Assembly: GCA_963579025.1 (NCBI GenBank)
Contig: CAUZFZ010000025.1
Span: 1-64,000 of the forward strand
DNA from: CAUZFZ01 sp963579025
GTDB lineage: Bacteria; Planctomycetota; Planctomycetia; Planctomycetales; Planctomycetaceae
Length of the DNA stretch: 64,000 nt
Direction of reading: 5' to 3'
This document shows, in pieces, positions 8,909 to 18,221 of the stretch. The translations under genes and the position numbers were made by a program. Below the pieces are notes generated by a model. The model saw nothing but the letters and a program-made list of their open reading frames with translations, did not search any database and had not been told where the DNA came from. The stretch's first letter is position 1. Every line of letters begins with the position of its first letter.

Positions 8909-10138
8909 ATGACGGACATTCAGGAAGCCCACGCGACAACTGCACTACCAGTCGCCCCCATCACGCCGTGTATTTCGACTGCGGTCCACGAGATCGACGA
9001 ATCGTTCTATGCGCACATTGCCAGTGAGTACTGGGCCTGGCGCGCAGTGTTCGAACTCGATGGCGGGGCAACAGTCGGTCAGCACCCGGACTATGTGCTC
9101 ACCGAGCTGAAGTTTTCGCGTGAACCGCAACACCGCCCCCCCTGCCTCATCACTTGTCACAAGAATGACAAATGTGTCGCGGCCGCAGTGGTTGTGCCTA
9201 AATCGATCGCCGGCGAGAAACGCTTTGGACCTGCCTGGGACCTTCAGGGTTATCGACTGGCCGGCAACCGTCTGATCGGTGATACCAGTTTTCAAGTACA
9301 GGCATCTCTCTTGCAGGCTGTCCGTAAACACCTGGAGGCCACACGCGCTGACTTTCTAATTGTCGAGGACATCGAATCGGAAGATCCGCTCGTGACGGTG
9401 TGTAGAGACCCTGAAGTCGCGATGGATGCGTTTCGGCCGGCACCACCACAGACCCGTCATCGAATCAACCTGCCTGAATCAGTGGATGGCTACTGGAAGA
9501 AGTTCAGCTCGAAATCCCGCAACACACTTCGCCGCAAAGTCAAGCAATTCGGTGAATGCCGCCTGGAACGAATTACCACAGCCGAGCAGTTACCAGGCTT
9601 CCTGGCTGCCGCACAGCAGGTCGCGAAGAATTCCTGGCAAAGTGACCTGCTCGGACTCCGCATCCACAACGACGACTTCGAGCTGCAGTTGTTCACAATG
9701 CTGGCGACGCAGGGATCTTTGCGAACATATCTGCTGTGGAAAGAAGACGTCCCAGTCAGTTTCTGTATCGGGACACAGCACAACGGTGTCTTCGATTATG
9801 AGGAAGTTGGTTACGACAGAGAGTTCTCGCGCAAGTCACCAGGCCTCGTGATGGTCGTCAAAATGCTGGAAGACCTGTTCGCACACGCCCCGCCGCGCGT
9901 CTTTGACTTTGGTGGCGGGGACGCGGAATACAAACGCCAGTTTGGAAACGTCAGCAGCGAGAGTGGCCATACATGGTTCCTTCGCCCCGGCGTGCGTTCG
10001 CGGCTGATCGTTGCGTATCTCAGTGGACGGCGAATTCTCGGCGCTTCACTGAGAAGCGTTCTGGCACGCACCGGTCTGATTGATCGAGTGCGACAGTGGA
10101 CGCGTAAGGGGTTGCGTACTTCGCAGTCTGCCGACTGA
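8909..10138 (+). CDS. Second CelD/BcsL-like GNAT acyltransferase
   Basis: A 409-residue protein of the same superfamily as the 382-residue one just upstream: basic helix FSSKSRNTLRRKVKQF near residues 196-211, then a GNAT core with YLLWKEDVPVSFCIGTQ and a terminal FDFGGGDAEYKRQFGN segment, comparable to the FLAYETQHKRHLSN segment of its neighbour. The N-terminal half is also GNAT-like, as in FemAB duplications. It is divergent in sequence from its neighbour, so it may use a different acceptor. The ATG at 8909 lies in a CATATG context. It is followed at 17 bases by the deacetylase gene, so they probably form one operon. Confidence 0.8.
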   Translation: MTDIQEAHATTALPVAPITPCISTAVHEIDESFYAHIASEYWAWRAVFELDGGATVGQHPDYVLTELKFSREPQHRPPCLITCHKNDKCVAAAVVVPKSIAGEKRFGPAWDLQGYRLAGNRLIGDTSFQVQASLLQAVRKHLEATRADFLIVEDIESEDPLVTVCRDPEVAMDAFRPAPPQTRHRINLPESVDGYWKKFSSKSRNTLRRKVKQFGECRLERITTAEQLPGFLAAAQQVAKNSWQSDLLGLRIHNDDFELQLFTMLATQGSLRTYLLWKEDVPVSFCIGTQHNGVFDYEEVGYDREFSRKSPGLVMVVKMLEDLFAHAPPRVFDFGGGDAEYKRQFGNVSSESGHTWFLRPGVRSRLIVAYLSGRRILGASLRSVLARTGLIDRVRQWTRKGLRTSQSAD

Positions 10139-10154
10139 CCGGGTGAGGTGAGAC

Positions 10155-10814
10155 ATGGGCTTGATCCGACAGATTACAAAAGCAGCTATCCAGGCACTCC
10201 TGCCAGGAGAGTCTTTCGTCACGCGCGGATCCGGGCCAGGTGTGAGCCTGACGTTCGACGATGGTCCACATCCGGAACACACACCTCGCTTGCTCGATGC
10301 TTTGGCCGAAGCCCGTATCCGAGCGACCTTCTTTGTAGTCGGGGAACGTGCGCAATGTCACTTGGAGCTTGTTCGACGTATTGTCGATGAAGGTCACGAA
10401 CTGGGAAATCACACCTGGTCACATAGTGAACCGCGACAGACATCACGCCGACAGTTTCTTGATGAAATTACACGGACGGATGACTTTATACAGGGTGTCA
10501 CAAACCAAGCGAACTCACTGGTTCGTCCTCCGAAAGGTGAATTGAGCCTGGGAAAGCTGTACGGACTTCTCTCAATGCAGAAGACCGTCGTGTTATGGAA
10601 CCGTGACACAAAGGACTACAGGATGAAACTGGCGGCAGACATTCGTGCCTGGTGTGCGTGCTATTCGCCGAACGCGGGAGACATCGTGCTGATGCATGAT
10701 GATCGTCCTTTTGCAGTCACCGCGGTTGAGGCGTTCTGCATCTTCACTCAATTCGATCATTCCTCGTTTCGCACGGTGTCCGAATTGACCGGGAAACAAC
10801 CGACGCTCGTCTGA
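10155..10814 (+). CDS. Polysaccharide deacetylase (NodB homology, CE4)
   Basis: A 219-residue NodB-domain enzyme predicted to remove N- or O-acetyl groups from the exported polysaccharide. Motif 1 is LTFDDGPHP (catalytic base and metal Asp) and motif 2 is GNHTWSH with two metal-binding histidines. VRPPKG resembles motif 3, and a late MHDD resembles the final catalytic His motif. There is no signal peptide, so it may act in the cytoplasm on lipid-linked intermediates or be exported by an unseen route. It sits in the acyltransferase/deacetylase run of the exopolysaccharide locus. Confidence 0.9.
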   Translation: MGLIRQITKAAIQALLPGESFVTRGSGPGVSLTFDDGPHPEHTPRLLDALAEARIRATFFVVGERAQCHLELVRRIVDEGHELGNHTWSHSEPRQTSRRQFLDEITRTDDFIQGVTNQANSLVRPPKGELSLGKLYGLLSMQKTVVLWNRDTKDYRMKLAADIRAWCACYSPNAGDIVLMHDDRPFAVTAVEAFCIFTQFDHSSFRTVSELTGKQPTLV

Positions 10815-10882
10815 TTCCTGAACAATTCGGGCGGACTTTCACTGACAACGGGTTAGAGCCCTATCTCGGAGCGCAGCAATCC

Positions 10883-12148
10883 ATGCTCTGGTATTTCCTT
10901 TTATTCGTAGCCGCAGTGTTGATCGCAGAAACGGCGGTCATCGCATGGATCGTACGTAAGAAGAATCTGCATCTGTGGCTGCCGGCGCATCTGTTTGGTG
11001 CAGAGGACAGCCCGCGACTGAACACGCCAGAAGTACATCGAAATCTCGCCCGTGTCGGATCGAGCGAGCGGGCAACGTGCGTCGCGGGCCACGATACGCC
11101 GTGGGAACGACTTCAGCACGGTGAGCCGCTGCATGTGTTTATCGCCGTGTGCGATCACTTCGAGCCTGATAACGGCGGACCACCACGACATGTCGCGGAT
11201 GCCCGCATGCAGAGATGGTGTCGCGAGTACCCTGAGTTGTTCAGTAGTTTCGAAGACTCCGACGGACGCCATCCGCAGCATTCATTCTTCTATCCTCAGG
11301 ACGAATACTTCGTGCCGGAGTACCTCGACGATCTGCGCGGACTGTGTGAGGCTGGCTTCGGAGATGTCGAAATACACCTGCACCATAATGGTGATTCCGG
11401 CGAGCGACTTAGAGACAAACTCGAAGCCTTTCGGGAAACGCTGTTCCACCGACACGGACTTCTGCGGCGCGATCCGTCGACTGGCGAGATTGTGTACGGT
11501 TTCATTCACGGTAACTGGGCATTGTGTAACTCACGTCCGGATGGCCGGTGGTGCGGAGTCAACGACGAGCTGACAATCCTTCGTGAAACCGGGTGTTACG
11601 CAGATTTCACCCTGCCCTCGGCGCCAGAAGCCACTCAAACCCGGATCATCAACAGCATCTATTATGCCGGCAGCAACAACCGGGAACCGAAACTCCATGA
11701 CAGTGGGACTCGGGCGACTCTGGGTGTCTCTCCGCCCGTGAAACACCTGCTGATGGTTCAGGGACCTCTCACGCTGGACTGGCAGAATCGCACGCGTGGA
11801 ATCATGCCGAGGATTGAGAACGGTGACCTGCTGTGTCGGCGACCTCCGACATGGCAGCGAATGACTCAATGGCTGCGATGTGGAGTGCACGTGGCCGGTC
11901 GTCCGGACTGGTGCTTCGTCAAGCTGCATACACACGGCTGCAAGGACGGAAACATTGACACATTGCTGGGTGAGCAGACACAGCGGTTCCACAAAGCTCT
12001 GGCGGCGCAGTCAGCCGAGCGATCCAACTTCCATTACCACTATGTGACCGCCCTGGAGATGGCCCAGTTGATTCATCAGGCTGAATCGGGTGTCTTGCAG
12101 CCGGATGCGTCCGGCGTTGAATCTGTTTCCACTGGTGGGAGGAGCTGA
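10883..12148 (+). CDS. Membrane-anchored polysaccharide deacetylase-like protein
   Basis: A 421-residue protein with one N-terminal helix (about residues 2-24) and a large remaining domain. FIAVCDHFEPDN, EIHLHHNGDSG and FVKLHTHGCKDG carry conserved Asp/His residues arranged as in glycoside hydrolase/deacetylase (TIM-barrel) enzymes. I did not recognise a named family with certainty. The motif spacing and the adjacent NodB deacetylase suggest a divergent metal-dependent deacetylase or glycan hydrolase at the membrane. It ends three bases before the next gene, in tight operon order. Confidence 0.6.
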   Translation: MLWYFLLFVAAVLIAETAVIAWIVRKKNLHLWLPAHLFGAEDSPRLNTPEVHRNLARVGSSERATCVAGHDTPWERLQHGEPLHVFIAVCDHFEPDNGGPPRHVADARMQRWCREYPELFSSFEDSDGRHPQHSFFYPQDEYFVPEYLDDLRGLCEAGFGDVEIHLHHNGDSGERLRDKLEAFRETLFHRHGLLRRDPSTGEIVYGFIHGNWALCNSRPDGRWCGVNDELTILRETGCYADFTLPSAPEATQTRIINSIYYAGSNNREPKLHDSGTRATLGVSPPVKHLLMVQGPLTLDWQNRTRGIMPRIENGDLLCRRPPTWQRMTQWLRCGVHVAGRPDWCFVKLHTHGCKDGNIDTLLGEQTQRFHKALAAQSAERSNFHYHYVTALEMAQLIHQAESGVLQPDASGVESVSTGGRS

Positions 12149-12151
12149 ATC

Positions 12152-13267
12152 GTGTCGACCGCAATTCGTGATCCATGGACGCCCACCAGTGGCTACCGAC
12201 CGGGTCAGCTTCCCAATCAGGAACGCCTGCGCCGGCGCTTCACCCGCTGGACGTTGGGTATGTCCGTATTGAACGTCACGTTGTCGGTAGGACTGGTGTT
12301 TCTGCTGACCGAACTCTCCGAGGACTGGTGGTTTTCCGGTGCATTGATTTACATCCCGCAGACACCGCTGTTAATCCCGTCAATCTGCCTGATGTTCTGC
12401 TCGCTGGTCTGGCACATGCGGTCGATGCTGCTGAACGTGACGTCATTCGGACTGATTCTGTTCTGTCTGTGTGGCGTCCGTTTTTCGATGAAACCGCTCA
12501 ACGAGGTAGTCGATTCTCCACAGAACGTGACAGTCGTGACGTGCAACGTGCAGGACTTTCAGCCGAACTTTGGAAAAGTTCTGCGCGAGATTGCACGTGT
12601 CAAACCAGACATTATCGCTCTGCAGGAGGCATTCAGGCCGCCGCAGCTCCTGTTCGACTCACTGGAAGGCTGGCACTGGCATCACGACCACGAATTCTGG
12701 GTGGGGTCTCGTTGGCCGTTGCGCGCTGTCGGCATGAACTACACCAGACCCTACGATCGGCCGACCGTCCTGAAAGTAGAAATCGATGCGCCATCCGGGC
12801 CACTCCTGCTGAGCAGCGTGCACCTGATGACGGCACGCCGGGGTCTGACCGATTTGAGTGTCGGTTCAATGCTCAGCGGTAAGGGGCCGGCGTCAGTCGA
12901 CAACCATTCTTTCCTGCGCTTCGAGGAGGCTGCGCAAAGCCGTGAGTTTGTTGCCAGCAGCGATGCATCATTGCCGCACATCGTCGTCGGCGACTTTAAC
13001 ATGCCGACAACGAGCAATATCTTTCGTGAAAACTTCGGCGATCTGACGAACGCATTCGACGAGGCCGGAATTGGGTTCGGGTACACAGCGCCGTGTCGGC
13101 CCGTTCGATTCTGGTTGCCCCGTGTTCCATGGCTCAGGATTGATCACATCCTGTCGAGTCACCATTGGGAAGCTGTGCGATGCAAAACCGGCGAGTTCAA
13201 CGGTTCTAACCACCGGCTTGTGTCAGCCGTGCTGAAACTGCGTCCGCAAAACAGCTCGCCCCCATAG
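12152..13267 (+). CDS. Membrane-linked endonuclease/exonuclease/phosphatase family protein
   Basis: A 371-residue protein. Residues about 32-105 form three hydrophobic helices; the EEP fold follows, with TCNVQDF, IIALQEAF, VGDFNMPTTS and a C-terminal RIDHIL motif, all metal/catalytic signatures. The start is GTG at 12152, chosen for the strong GGGAGGAGCTGAATC Shine-Dalgarno context and the three-base gap after the previous stop. Membrane EEP proteins act on phosphodiesters of nucleic acids, lipids or glycan carriers. In this locus a phospholipid or carrier-phosphate substrate seems more likely than DNA, but that is inference. Confidence 0.85.
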   Translation: MSTAIRDPWTPTSGYRPGQLPNQERLRRRFTRWTLGMSVLNVTLSVGLVFLLTELSEDWWFSGALIYIPQTPLLIPSICLMFCSLVWHMRSMLLNVTSFGLILFCLCGVRFSMKPLNEVVDSPQNVTVVTCNVQDFQPNFGKVLREIARVKPDIIALQEAFRPPQLLFDSLEGWHWHHDHEFWVGSRWPLRAVGMNYTRPYDRPTVLKVEIDAPSGPLLLSSVHLMTARRGLTDLSVGSMLSGKGPASVDNHSFLRFEEAAQSREFVASSDASLPHIVVGDFNMPTTSNIFRENFGDLTNAFDEAGIGFGYTAPCRPVRFWLPRVPWLRIDHILSSHHWEAVRCKTGEFNGSNHRLVSAVLKLRPQNSSPP

Positions 13268-13315
13268 CCTGATTTGACAGCGAGACTTCACAGGGTGTGT
13301 CAGAGGTGAAAGTAA

Positions 13316-14197
13316 TCACGTGGACTGGCGCACGGTGACCAGCCAGCGCAGGAGGTCGTTGACGAACAGCTCTCGATCCGCCTCAAACTCCAGGGTGTGA
13401 CTGGCGCCTGGATACTCGACGAGTGCTCGTTCCTGAGTGGCCAGACTGTCGAACCAGTTGACGACCGCCGCGTTGTCGATGATCTGATCGCGGCCGGCCA
13501 GCATCAGCAGACTCGGACAACGAATCTCCGAAGCGGCTTCCCGTGCGATTCGGTCCAACTGGCGATTCGCCAGCAGGAACGAAACAGTGACGTCCGAAAG
13601 AGCCAGCTTGTCGTCGCGGATGAACTGTTGCCATTCCGGTTGGCTTGTGAAGAGCTGCGGGTCGTCCAGCGGTATGGGAATGCGGCGCTCCATCTGTTCT
13701 GTTGCACGCGCCGCGGAGAGGCGGGCGTTGTCCCACCAGGTTGCTTCAAACTGGCTGTAGATACCCGGATACAGCAGTGCCAGGCCATCGATCAGTTCCG
13801 GCCGACGGGCTGCCGCGATGGAAGCCAGCTTGCCGCCCCAGCTCAGCCCGAGGATGACAACCGGGACCGTCGGAGCGACCTCGTTGCGCCGCTCTCGGAC
13901 TTCCGCAAGAAACTGCAACACGTCGTTGATCAACCGATCCTCGTGTCGCGCATGTCCCCGCTGGGCTTCATTCAGACCCGAGCCACGTCGATCGACGAAC
14001 AGGACTTCGTATCCGGCATCACACAGTCGGCCGCTGGAATACTCGTACCAGCCAGAATGGCTCTGGATGCCGTGAAGGGCGACCAGGTACCCGAGCGGCC
14101 GGTCTGCAGGCTGCCAGTGTCGAAAGTGGTGCTGGTATCCGTCTGACGTAACGAATTGCTCGATGCTCGGTGCGGTCACGGTGGATTGATCACTCAA
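13316..14197 (-). CDS. Alpha/beta hydrolase (monoacylglycerol lipase/S33-like)
   Basis: A 293-residue alpha/beta hydrolase of the Hydrolase_4 type. VALHGIQSHSGWYEY holds the oxyanion region, GLSWGG is the nucleophile elbow with Ser, LAGRDQIID supplies the acid, and GASHTLEFE supplies the catalytic His. There is no signal peptide. It is convergent with the EEP gene and 21 bases upstream of its start is the end of the macro-domain gene, so the two may be co-transcribed. Lipid ester hydrolysis is the family expectation; the substrate is unknown. Confidence 0.85.
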   Translation of the reverse strand: MSDQSTVTAPSIEQFVTSDGYQHHFRHWQPADRPLGYLVALHGIQSHSGWYEYSSGRLCDAGYEVLFVDRRGSGLNEAQRGHARHEDRLINDVLQFLAEVRERRNEVAPTVPVVILGLSWGGKLASIAAARRPELIDGLALLYPGIYSQFEATWWDNARLSAARATEQMERRIPIPLDDPQLFTSQPEWQQFIRDDKLALSDVTVSFLLANRQLDRIAREAASEIRCPSLLMLAGRDQIIDNAAVVNWFDSLATQERALVEYPGASHTLEFEADRELFVNDLLRWLVTVRQST

Positions 14198-14218
14198 GGA
14201 AAGGTGAGTTGCTCAGGT

Positions 14219-14758
14219 TCATTCGGTCATGGATTCGAGGACGCGAGCGAATGCCCCATAGGCTCCGACGCTGAACAGAACGAATCGCACAAGTCGGGGT
14301 CGCTGGTGTTCGACGAGGACATCACGGACGACGCCCAGAGCGGTCTCGGCGGCCATGTCGATCGGGTACCCGTACACTCCGGTACTGATCGCCGGGAAGG
14401 CAATGCTGTCGCAATTGTGTTCACGTGCCAGTGCCAGACACGTGCGGTATGCCGCTGCGAGCTGCTCAGGTTCGCTTTTGCCTCCGCCAGCCCAGATCGG
14501 CCCCACGGCGTGAAACACATACTTCGCGTCGAGGCGGCCGGCCGTTGTTGCGACGGCACTGCCCGTAGGACATCCGTCCGGATAAAGCGCTTTGGTCTCA
14601 TCCATCAGTGTCGGTCCCGACGCAGCGTGAATCGCCCCGTCGACGCCACCACCGCCCGCGAGTGCCGAGTTCGCTGCATTCACGATCGCGTCAACCTGCT
14701 CGCGGGTGATGTCACCCTGCACGAGCTGGATGCGGCAGTTTCCGAATTCAACCAGCAT
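14219..14758 (-). CDS. Macro domain protein, O-acetyl-ADP-ribose deacetylase-like
   Basis: A 179-residue stand-alone macro domain. QGDITREQVDAIVNAANS and GGGGVDGAIHAASGP form the ADP-ribose pocket including the conserved Asn. AFPAISTGVYGYPID is the second ligand-binding loop. Length and motifs match YmdB-type proteins, which hydrolyse O-acetyl-ADP-ribose or ADP-ribosyl esters. It is co-oriented with the downstream alpha/beta hydrolase and divergent from the WD40 gene. Confidence 0.92.
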   Translation of the reverse strand: MLVEFGNCRIQLVQGDITREQVDAIVNAANSALAGGGGVDGAIHAASGPTLMDETKALYPDGCPTGSAVATTAGRLDAKYVFHAVGPIWAGGGKSEPEQLAAAYRTCLALAREHNCDSIAFPAISTGVYGYPIDMAAETALGVVRDVLVEHQRPRLVRFVLFSVGAYGAFARVLESMTE

Positions 14759-14890
14759 GACTGAGGAGCCTCTGTGTAAAAACGATTGCGCTGCGTCGTC
14801 GTCGCAAGCGTGTGCTGTAGCAGATTTACTGCGTGGGGCGTATCCTGAATCCGGCGTCGCAGTGAACGCAAAACCGTATCGGAGATCGCC

Positions 14891-15985
14891 GTGAACGCGG
14901 AAGAGCTAAAGCAGCGTTTCGAACCTCAGACAGGCGAGTCGTTCGAGTATGAACGGCAGCTCTGGCAGGCACGCTTCAGCCCCTGCGGAAAGTTCCTGGT
15001 CGGTGCCGGTTACGACGCGACAGTGCAACGCTGGAGTGTCAAGGGCGACACATATACTCCATTGCCGGAAATCACCGGGCATGACGGCTGGGTTCAGTGC
15101 CTTGGGTTCACCGGGCATGACGATCGGCTGATCTCGGCCGACTCGTGGGGCCGGGTCAGTTGCTGGACGTACTCAAAAACTGAGCCACAGGAACCACATT
15201 GGACGGTCCCTGATGCACTGGCTGGATGGGTTCGCGCGCTGGATGTCTCGCCGGACGGCAAACTGGTCGCGATCGGCGGAAACGGGTCAGTCCTCCGCAT
15301 CCTGTCGACCTCCGATGGAAAAGTTGTGCGTGAGGTGGCCGATCTTCCGGACACTGTGTTCAGCCTGCAGTTCCATCCGTCCGGCAAGACGCTGGTTTCC
15401 GGAGACCTGAAAGGGAACCTTCGCGAATGGGAGGTTGCCAGCGGCGAACCAGGTCGCGTGGTCGAAGTTGAGGGGCTGTATCAACTGAGCCGCATTCAGG
15501 AATGCGGAGGCGTTCGGCATATCGCGTTCGACGCCGATGGCAGCCACCTGGTCGCTGGCGGGCAGAAGACGCCGGGTGGCGGGTTTGCCACCGGAAGTCC
15601 AACCGTTGTCGTCTTTGACTGGCAGACCGGTGAGCGACTGCACGAATTGGTCGCTGGCGATACTCAGGAAGGATTTATCTACGACGCGTGGTTCCATCCG
15701 GAAGGCTTTGTGGCCGGACTGGCCAGTGCGTTTCCGGGCAAGGGCAAGCTGTTCTTCTGGCAGCCTGGCGAGGACAAGCCATTCTTCGTGGGTGCGAAAC
15801 TGACAAACGGACGCAGCCTCAGTCTGCATCCCGATGGTCGCCGACTCGCCTTTACCGTTTCCAGTTCTCCGAATGGAAACGGCCGGTCCCTCAAGGATGG
15901 CGCGTACCTGGGCGGCAAGGCGCGCGTTCAGATTCTGAGATTCCCGGAAGTCGAAGACGCCGCGTCCACTGAGACCGGCTCATGA
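14891..15985 (+). CDS. WD40 repeat protein
   Basis: A 364-residue beta-propeller protein. Repeats are visible as recurring segments such as ARFSPCGKFLVGAGYDATVQRW, LDVSPDGKLVAIGGNGSVLRI and LQFHPSGKTLVSGDLKGNLREW (each shorter in core motif), about six to seven blades. There is no signal peptide. The start is GTG at 14891. Its last codons overlap the ATG of the enolase-superfamily gene (ATGA), so the two are translationally coupled. It probably acts as a scaffold; any partner or substrate is unknown. Confidence 0.85.
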   Translation: MNAEELKQRFEPQTGESFEYERQLWQARFSPCGKFLVGAGYDATVQRWSVKGDTYTPLPEITGHDGWVQCLGFTGHDDRLISADSWGRVSCWTYSKTEPQEPHWTVPDALAGWVRALDVSPDGKLVAIGGNGSVLRILSTSDGKVVREVADLPDTVFSLQFHPSGKTLVSGDLKGNLREWEVASGEPGRVVEVEGLYQLSRIQECGGVRHIAFDADGSHLVAGGQKTPGGGFATGSPTVVVFDWQTGERLHELVAGDTQEGFIYDAWFHPEGFVAGLASAFPGKGKLFFWQPGEDKPFFVGAKLTNGRSLSLHPDGRRLAFTVSSSPNGNGRSLKDGAYLGGKARVQILRFPEVEDAASTETGS

Positions 15986-17064
15986 AGATCACGGACGTTC
16001 GCGCATGCCAGCCGGCTACTCCCGACTCGCCAGCGGACTGGCGTACTTCACTGGGTCAGATTCTTGTCGCCATCGACACCGATGCCGGGCTGACCGCTTA
16101 CGGTATTGGCGGAGGCGGGTTCGCGGGCATTCACATCGTCCGTACCGTGCTCCGCGATTTGCTCGTGGGATGCGACCCGAGCGACGTTGAATCACTGACA
16201 CGCGAGATGCTGGAGCAGACGCTGGCTTACGGTCAGAAAGGGGTCGTCGTGATGGCGGTTTCGGGTGTCGACCTCGCCTTGTGGGATTTGCGTGGACGCA
16301 GCGAGGGCGCATCAATCACTGATCTGCTGGGAGGCGCGAAAGCCGCAAGTTTGCCGACGTACATCACGGTGTGGGACAACGACGCCCTGCCCGAAGCGAT
16401 GCAGGCCGGCTATCAGGGATTCAAGCTGCATCTAGGTGCTCCGGGAGAAACGAACACCAGCACGTCTGCATTCGCTGATCGCACCGCCGCCCAGATTCAC
16501 CAGGCTCGCGAGATCATCGGACCGGATCGAGAACTGATGGTTGATGCCTGGATGAAGTGGGATCTCGCAACTTCGAAGGCCGTGCTGGATCGGGTTGCCG
16601 GTTGCGGACTCAGTTGGCTCGAAGAACCACTGCCGGTCACTGACGAGGCGGGCTATGCCGTACTCGCTGTCGAGTCGCTTGTCCCGATCGCAGGTGGCGA
16701 GCACGAGTTTACCGCGGCCAGTTTTCAGCGGCTGATTGACCGGCGTTTGCATACGGTCCTGCAGCCGGACGTCTGCTGGTGCGGTGGACTGACTGAGTTG
16801 ATCCGCATCTACGAAATGGGGAACGCCGCGAACATCCGCGTCTGTCCTCACCGCGGCTCAGAGATGTGGTCATTGCCTGCCATTGCTGCTCTCGATCCGC
16901 ATCCGCTTGCGGAATCAGGCCGACCGTGGATGACATGGGTGAAAGGTCAGCCACCCATCGAGAACGGACAGATCAAAGTGCCGACCGGTCCTGGCTTCGG
17001 AATCGAGATCGACGAAGCCTCGCTGCCGACGATGCCAACGCCTGCATACGACCAATGGCGGTAG
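15982..17064 (+). CDS. Mandelate racemase/muconate lactonizing enzyme family (enolase superfamily)
   Basis: A 360-residue enolase-superfamily enzyme, probably a sugar-acid dehydratase. The N-terminal capping domain precedes a barrel with a GFKLHL base motif, metal ligands in LMVDAWMKW (Asp), SWLEEPL (Glu) and AGGEHE (Glu), and a CPHRGSEMW segment with a histidine on the final strands, as in rhamnonate-dehydratase-like members. The usual KxK base pair reads KLH here, also reminiscent of that subgroup. The start overlaps the WD40 stop. A Gfo/Idh/MocA oxidoreductase lies convergently next door, consistent with carbohydrate acid catabolism. Confidence 0.85.
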   Translation: MKITDVRACQPATPDSPADWRTSLGQILVAIDTDAGLTAYGIGGGGFAGIHIVRTVLRDLLVGCDPSDVESLTREMLEQTLAYGQKGVVVMAVSGVDLALWDLRGRSEGASITDLLGGAKAASLPTYITVWDNDALPEAMQAGYQGFKLHLGAPGETNTSTSAFADRTAAQIHQAREIIGPDRELMVDAWMKWDLATSKAVLDRVAGCGLSWLEEPLPVTDEAGYAVLAVESLVPIAGGEHEFTAASFQRLIDRRLHTVLQPDVCWCGGLTELIRIYEMGNAANIRVCPHRGSEMWSLPAIAALDPHPLAESGRPWMTWVKGQPPIENGQIKVPTGPGFGIEIDEASLPTMPTPAYDQWR

Positions 17065-17086
17065 TGCCGTGTCAGTCGTGTTTCGG

Positions 17087-17153
17087 GGGTAGCCGAAGTC
17101 GCCAGACTTTGGCCGGACTCGGGGAAACCAAACTCTGGCGAGTTCGGCTACCC
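17087..17153. repeat. Long palindromic element, copy 1 (GGTAGCCGAAGTCGCC type)
   Basis: Arms of about 26 bases (17087-17112 and 17128-17153) are nearly perfect reverse complements, beginning GGGTAGCCGAAGTCGCCAG. The same element recurs at 34697-34770. It lies between convergent genes, and its right arm overlaps the TAG stop codon (17148-17150) of the minus-strand oxidoreductase. It is a plausible bidirectional terminator and probably a dispersed REP-like repeat. Confidence 0.75.
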
Positions 17154-18146
17154 TTTGCCTGCGTCGGCCGAGTCCAGCTCTTCCAAGCGTTCCATCCAGC
17201 TTTGTACCTGTAGTGCGTCGTGATACGTCGCTCCGACTGGTACTGGCTGCCGACCGCGAACGACTCCACAGAAGCAACGCAGCTCCTCGGCCATCATGCC
17301 AGTGGGGCCGGTTGCATCCGTGCGGATTTCCAGGGCCATCGGCCACGACGCATGTTGTTCGTCCCAGACTTCAATCGGCCGCGGATTCGGAATCATGCGA
17401 GCCGCCCAGCCGTCGCCAAAGACCTCGGTGCGGTCGATCCCGCGGGGCGGCATTCCTGCTGGTGTCAGATACGACGCCGCGAAGGATGCCACCGGACCGT
17501 TGCCCCATTTGAGCTGTGCCAGCGCGAGGTCCACGGCTCCGGATTTCGTGCGGTGAAACTGTGCACTGAACTGCGTCGGTTCGGCGCGATCGACCAGGGC
17601 CTGAGCCATGTAAAGATCGTGAACCATCGCGGCGTGCAAGGGATTCTCGCCAGCGAAGTCCTGCACAATACTCGCCGGTCGATGACGCACTGAGTTGATG
17701 TACGAAATCGGGCCTCGCTGACGAGCCTCGTCCTGCATCGCCCGGAACTCGCTGTTGAACAGCACGATGTGTCCGATCATGAGGTTACTCGAATCGGCAC
17801 GTACGAGTGGTTCGAGACTGCGAGCGTCCGCGAGGCTCTCTGAGACGGGTTTCTCCAGCAGCACACTTTTCCCCGCGTTCAGGAGAGCACGCGCAACGGC
17901 AACGTGCGACGCAGTCGTGCAGGCGACGACCCATGCTTCGGCATCGCACTCTTCGATCGCCTGGTCCAGATTCGTCCAGCCCGGAACTCCCGGCAGTTCC
18001 GACGCGATCGCCTGCAGGCTCGCGTCACGTCGGGCGACGACACCCACGAGTTCCGCCTCGGCCAGTCCGGCCAGAGTCAACGAGTGCAATCGCCCGAATC
18101 GCCCCAGGCCTACGACGGCAATCTTCACTGGAGCGGAGTTCTTCAT
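17148..18146 (-). CDS. Gfo/Idh/MocA family oxidoreductase
   Basis: A 332-residue NAD(P)-dependent sugar dehydrogenase-like protein. The N-terminal Rossmann fold has VVGLGRFGRLHSLTLAGL, and LLEKPVSES carries the catalytic lysine motif EKP. The C-terminal domain follows the family pattern. There is no Tat signal, so it is cytoplasmic, unlike many planctomycete members. Its stop codon is inside a palindromic repeat. It converges on the enolase-superfamily gene and follows an ABC permease gene on the same strand with 75 bases between. Confidence 0.9.
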   Translation of the reverse strand: MKNSAPVKIAVVGLGRFGRLHSLTLAGLAEAELVGVVARRDASLQAIASELPGVPGWTNLDQAIEECDAEAWVVACTTASHVAVARALLNAGKSVLLEKPVSESLADARSLEPLVRADSSNLMIGHIVLFNSEFRAMQDEARQRGPISYINSVRHRPASIVQDFAGENPLHAAMVHDLYMAQALVDRAEPTQFSAQFHRTKSGAVDLALAQLKWGNGPVASFAASYLTPAGMPPRGIDRTEVFGDGWAARMIPNPRPIEVWDEQHASWPMALEIRTDATGPTGMMAEELRCFCGVVRGRQPVPVGATYHDALQVQSWMERLEELDSADAGKG

Positions 18147-18221
18147 AATTATGCCTTGTTTCCGCGGATGACGGTCGCAGCCAAAGTTGCTGGCCCTGTG
18201 TGAACCTCGGCCTGGGCCGCG

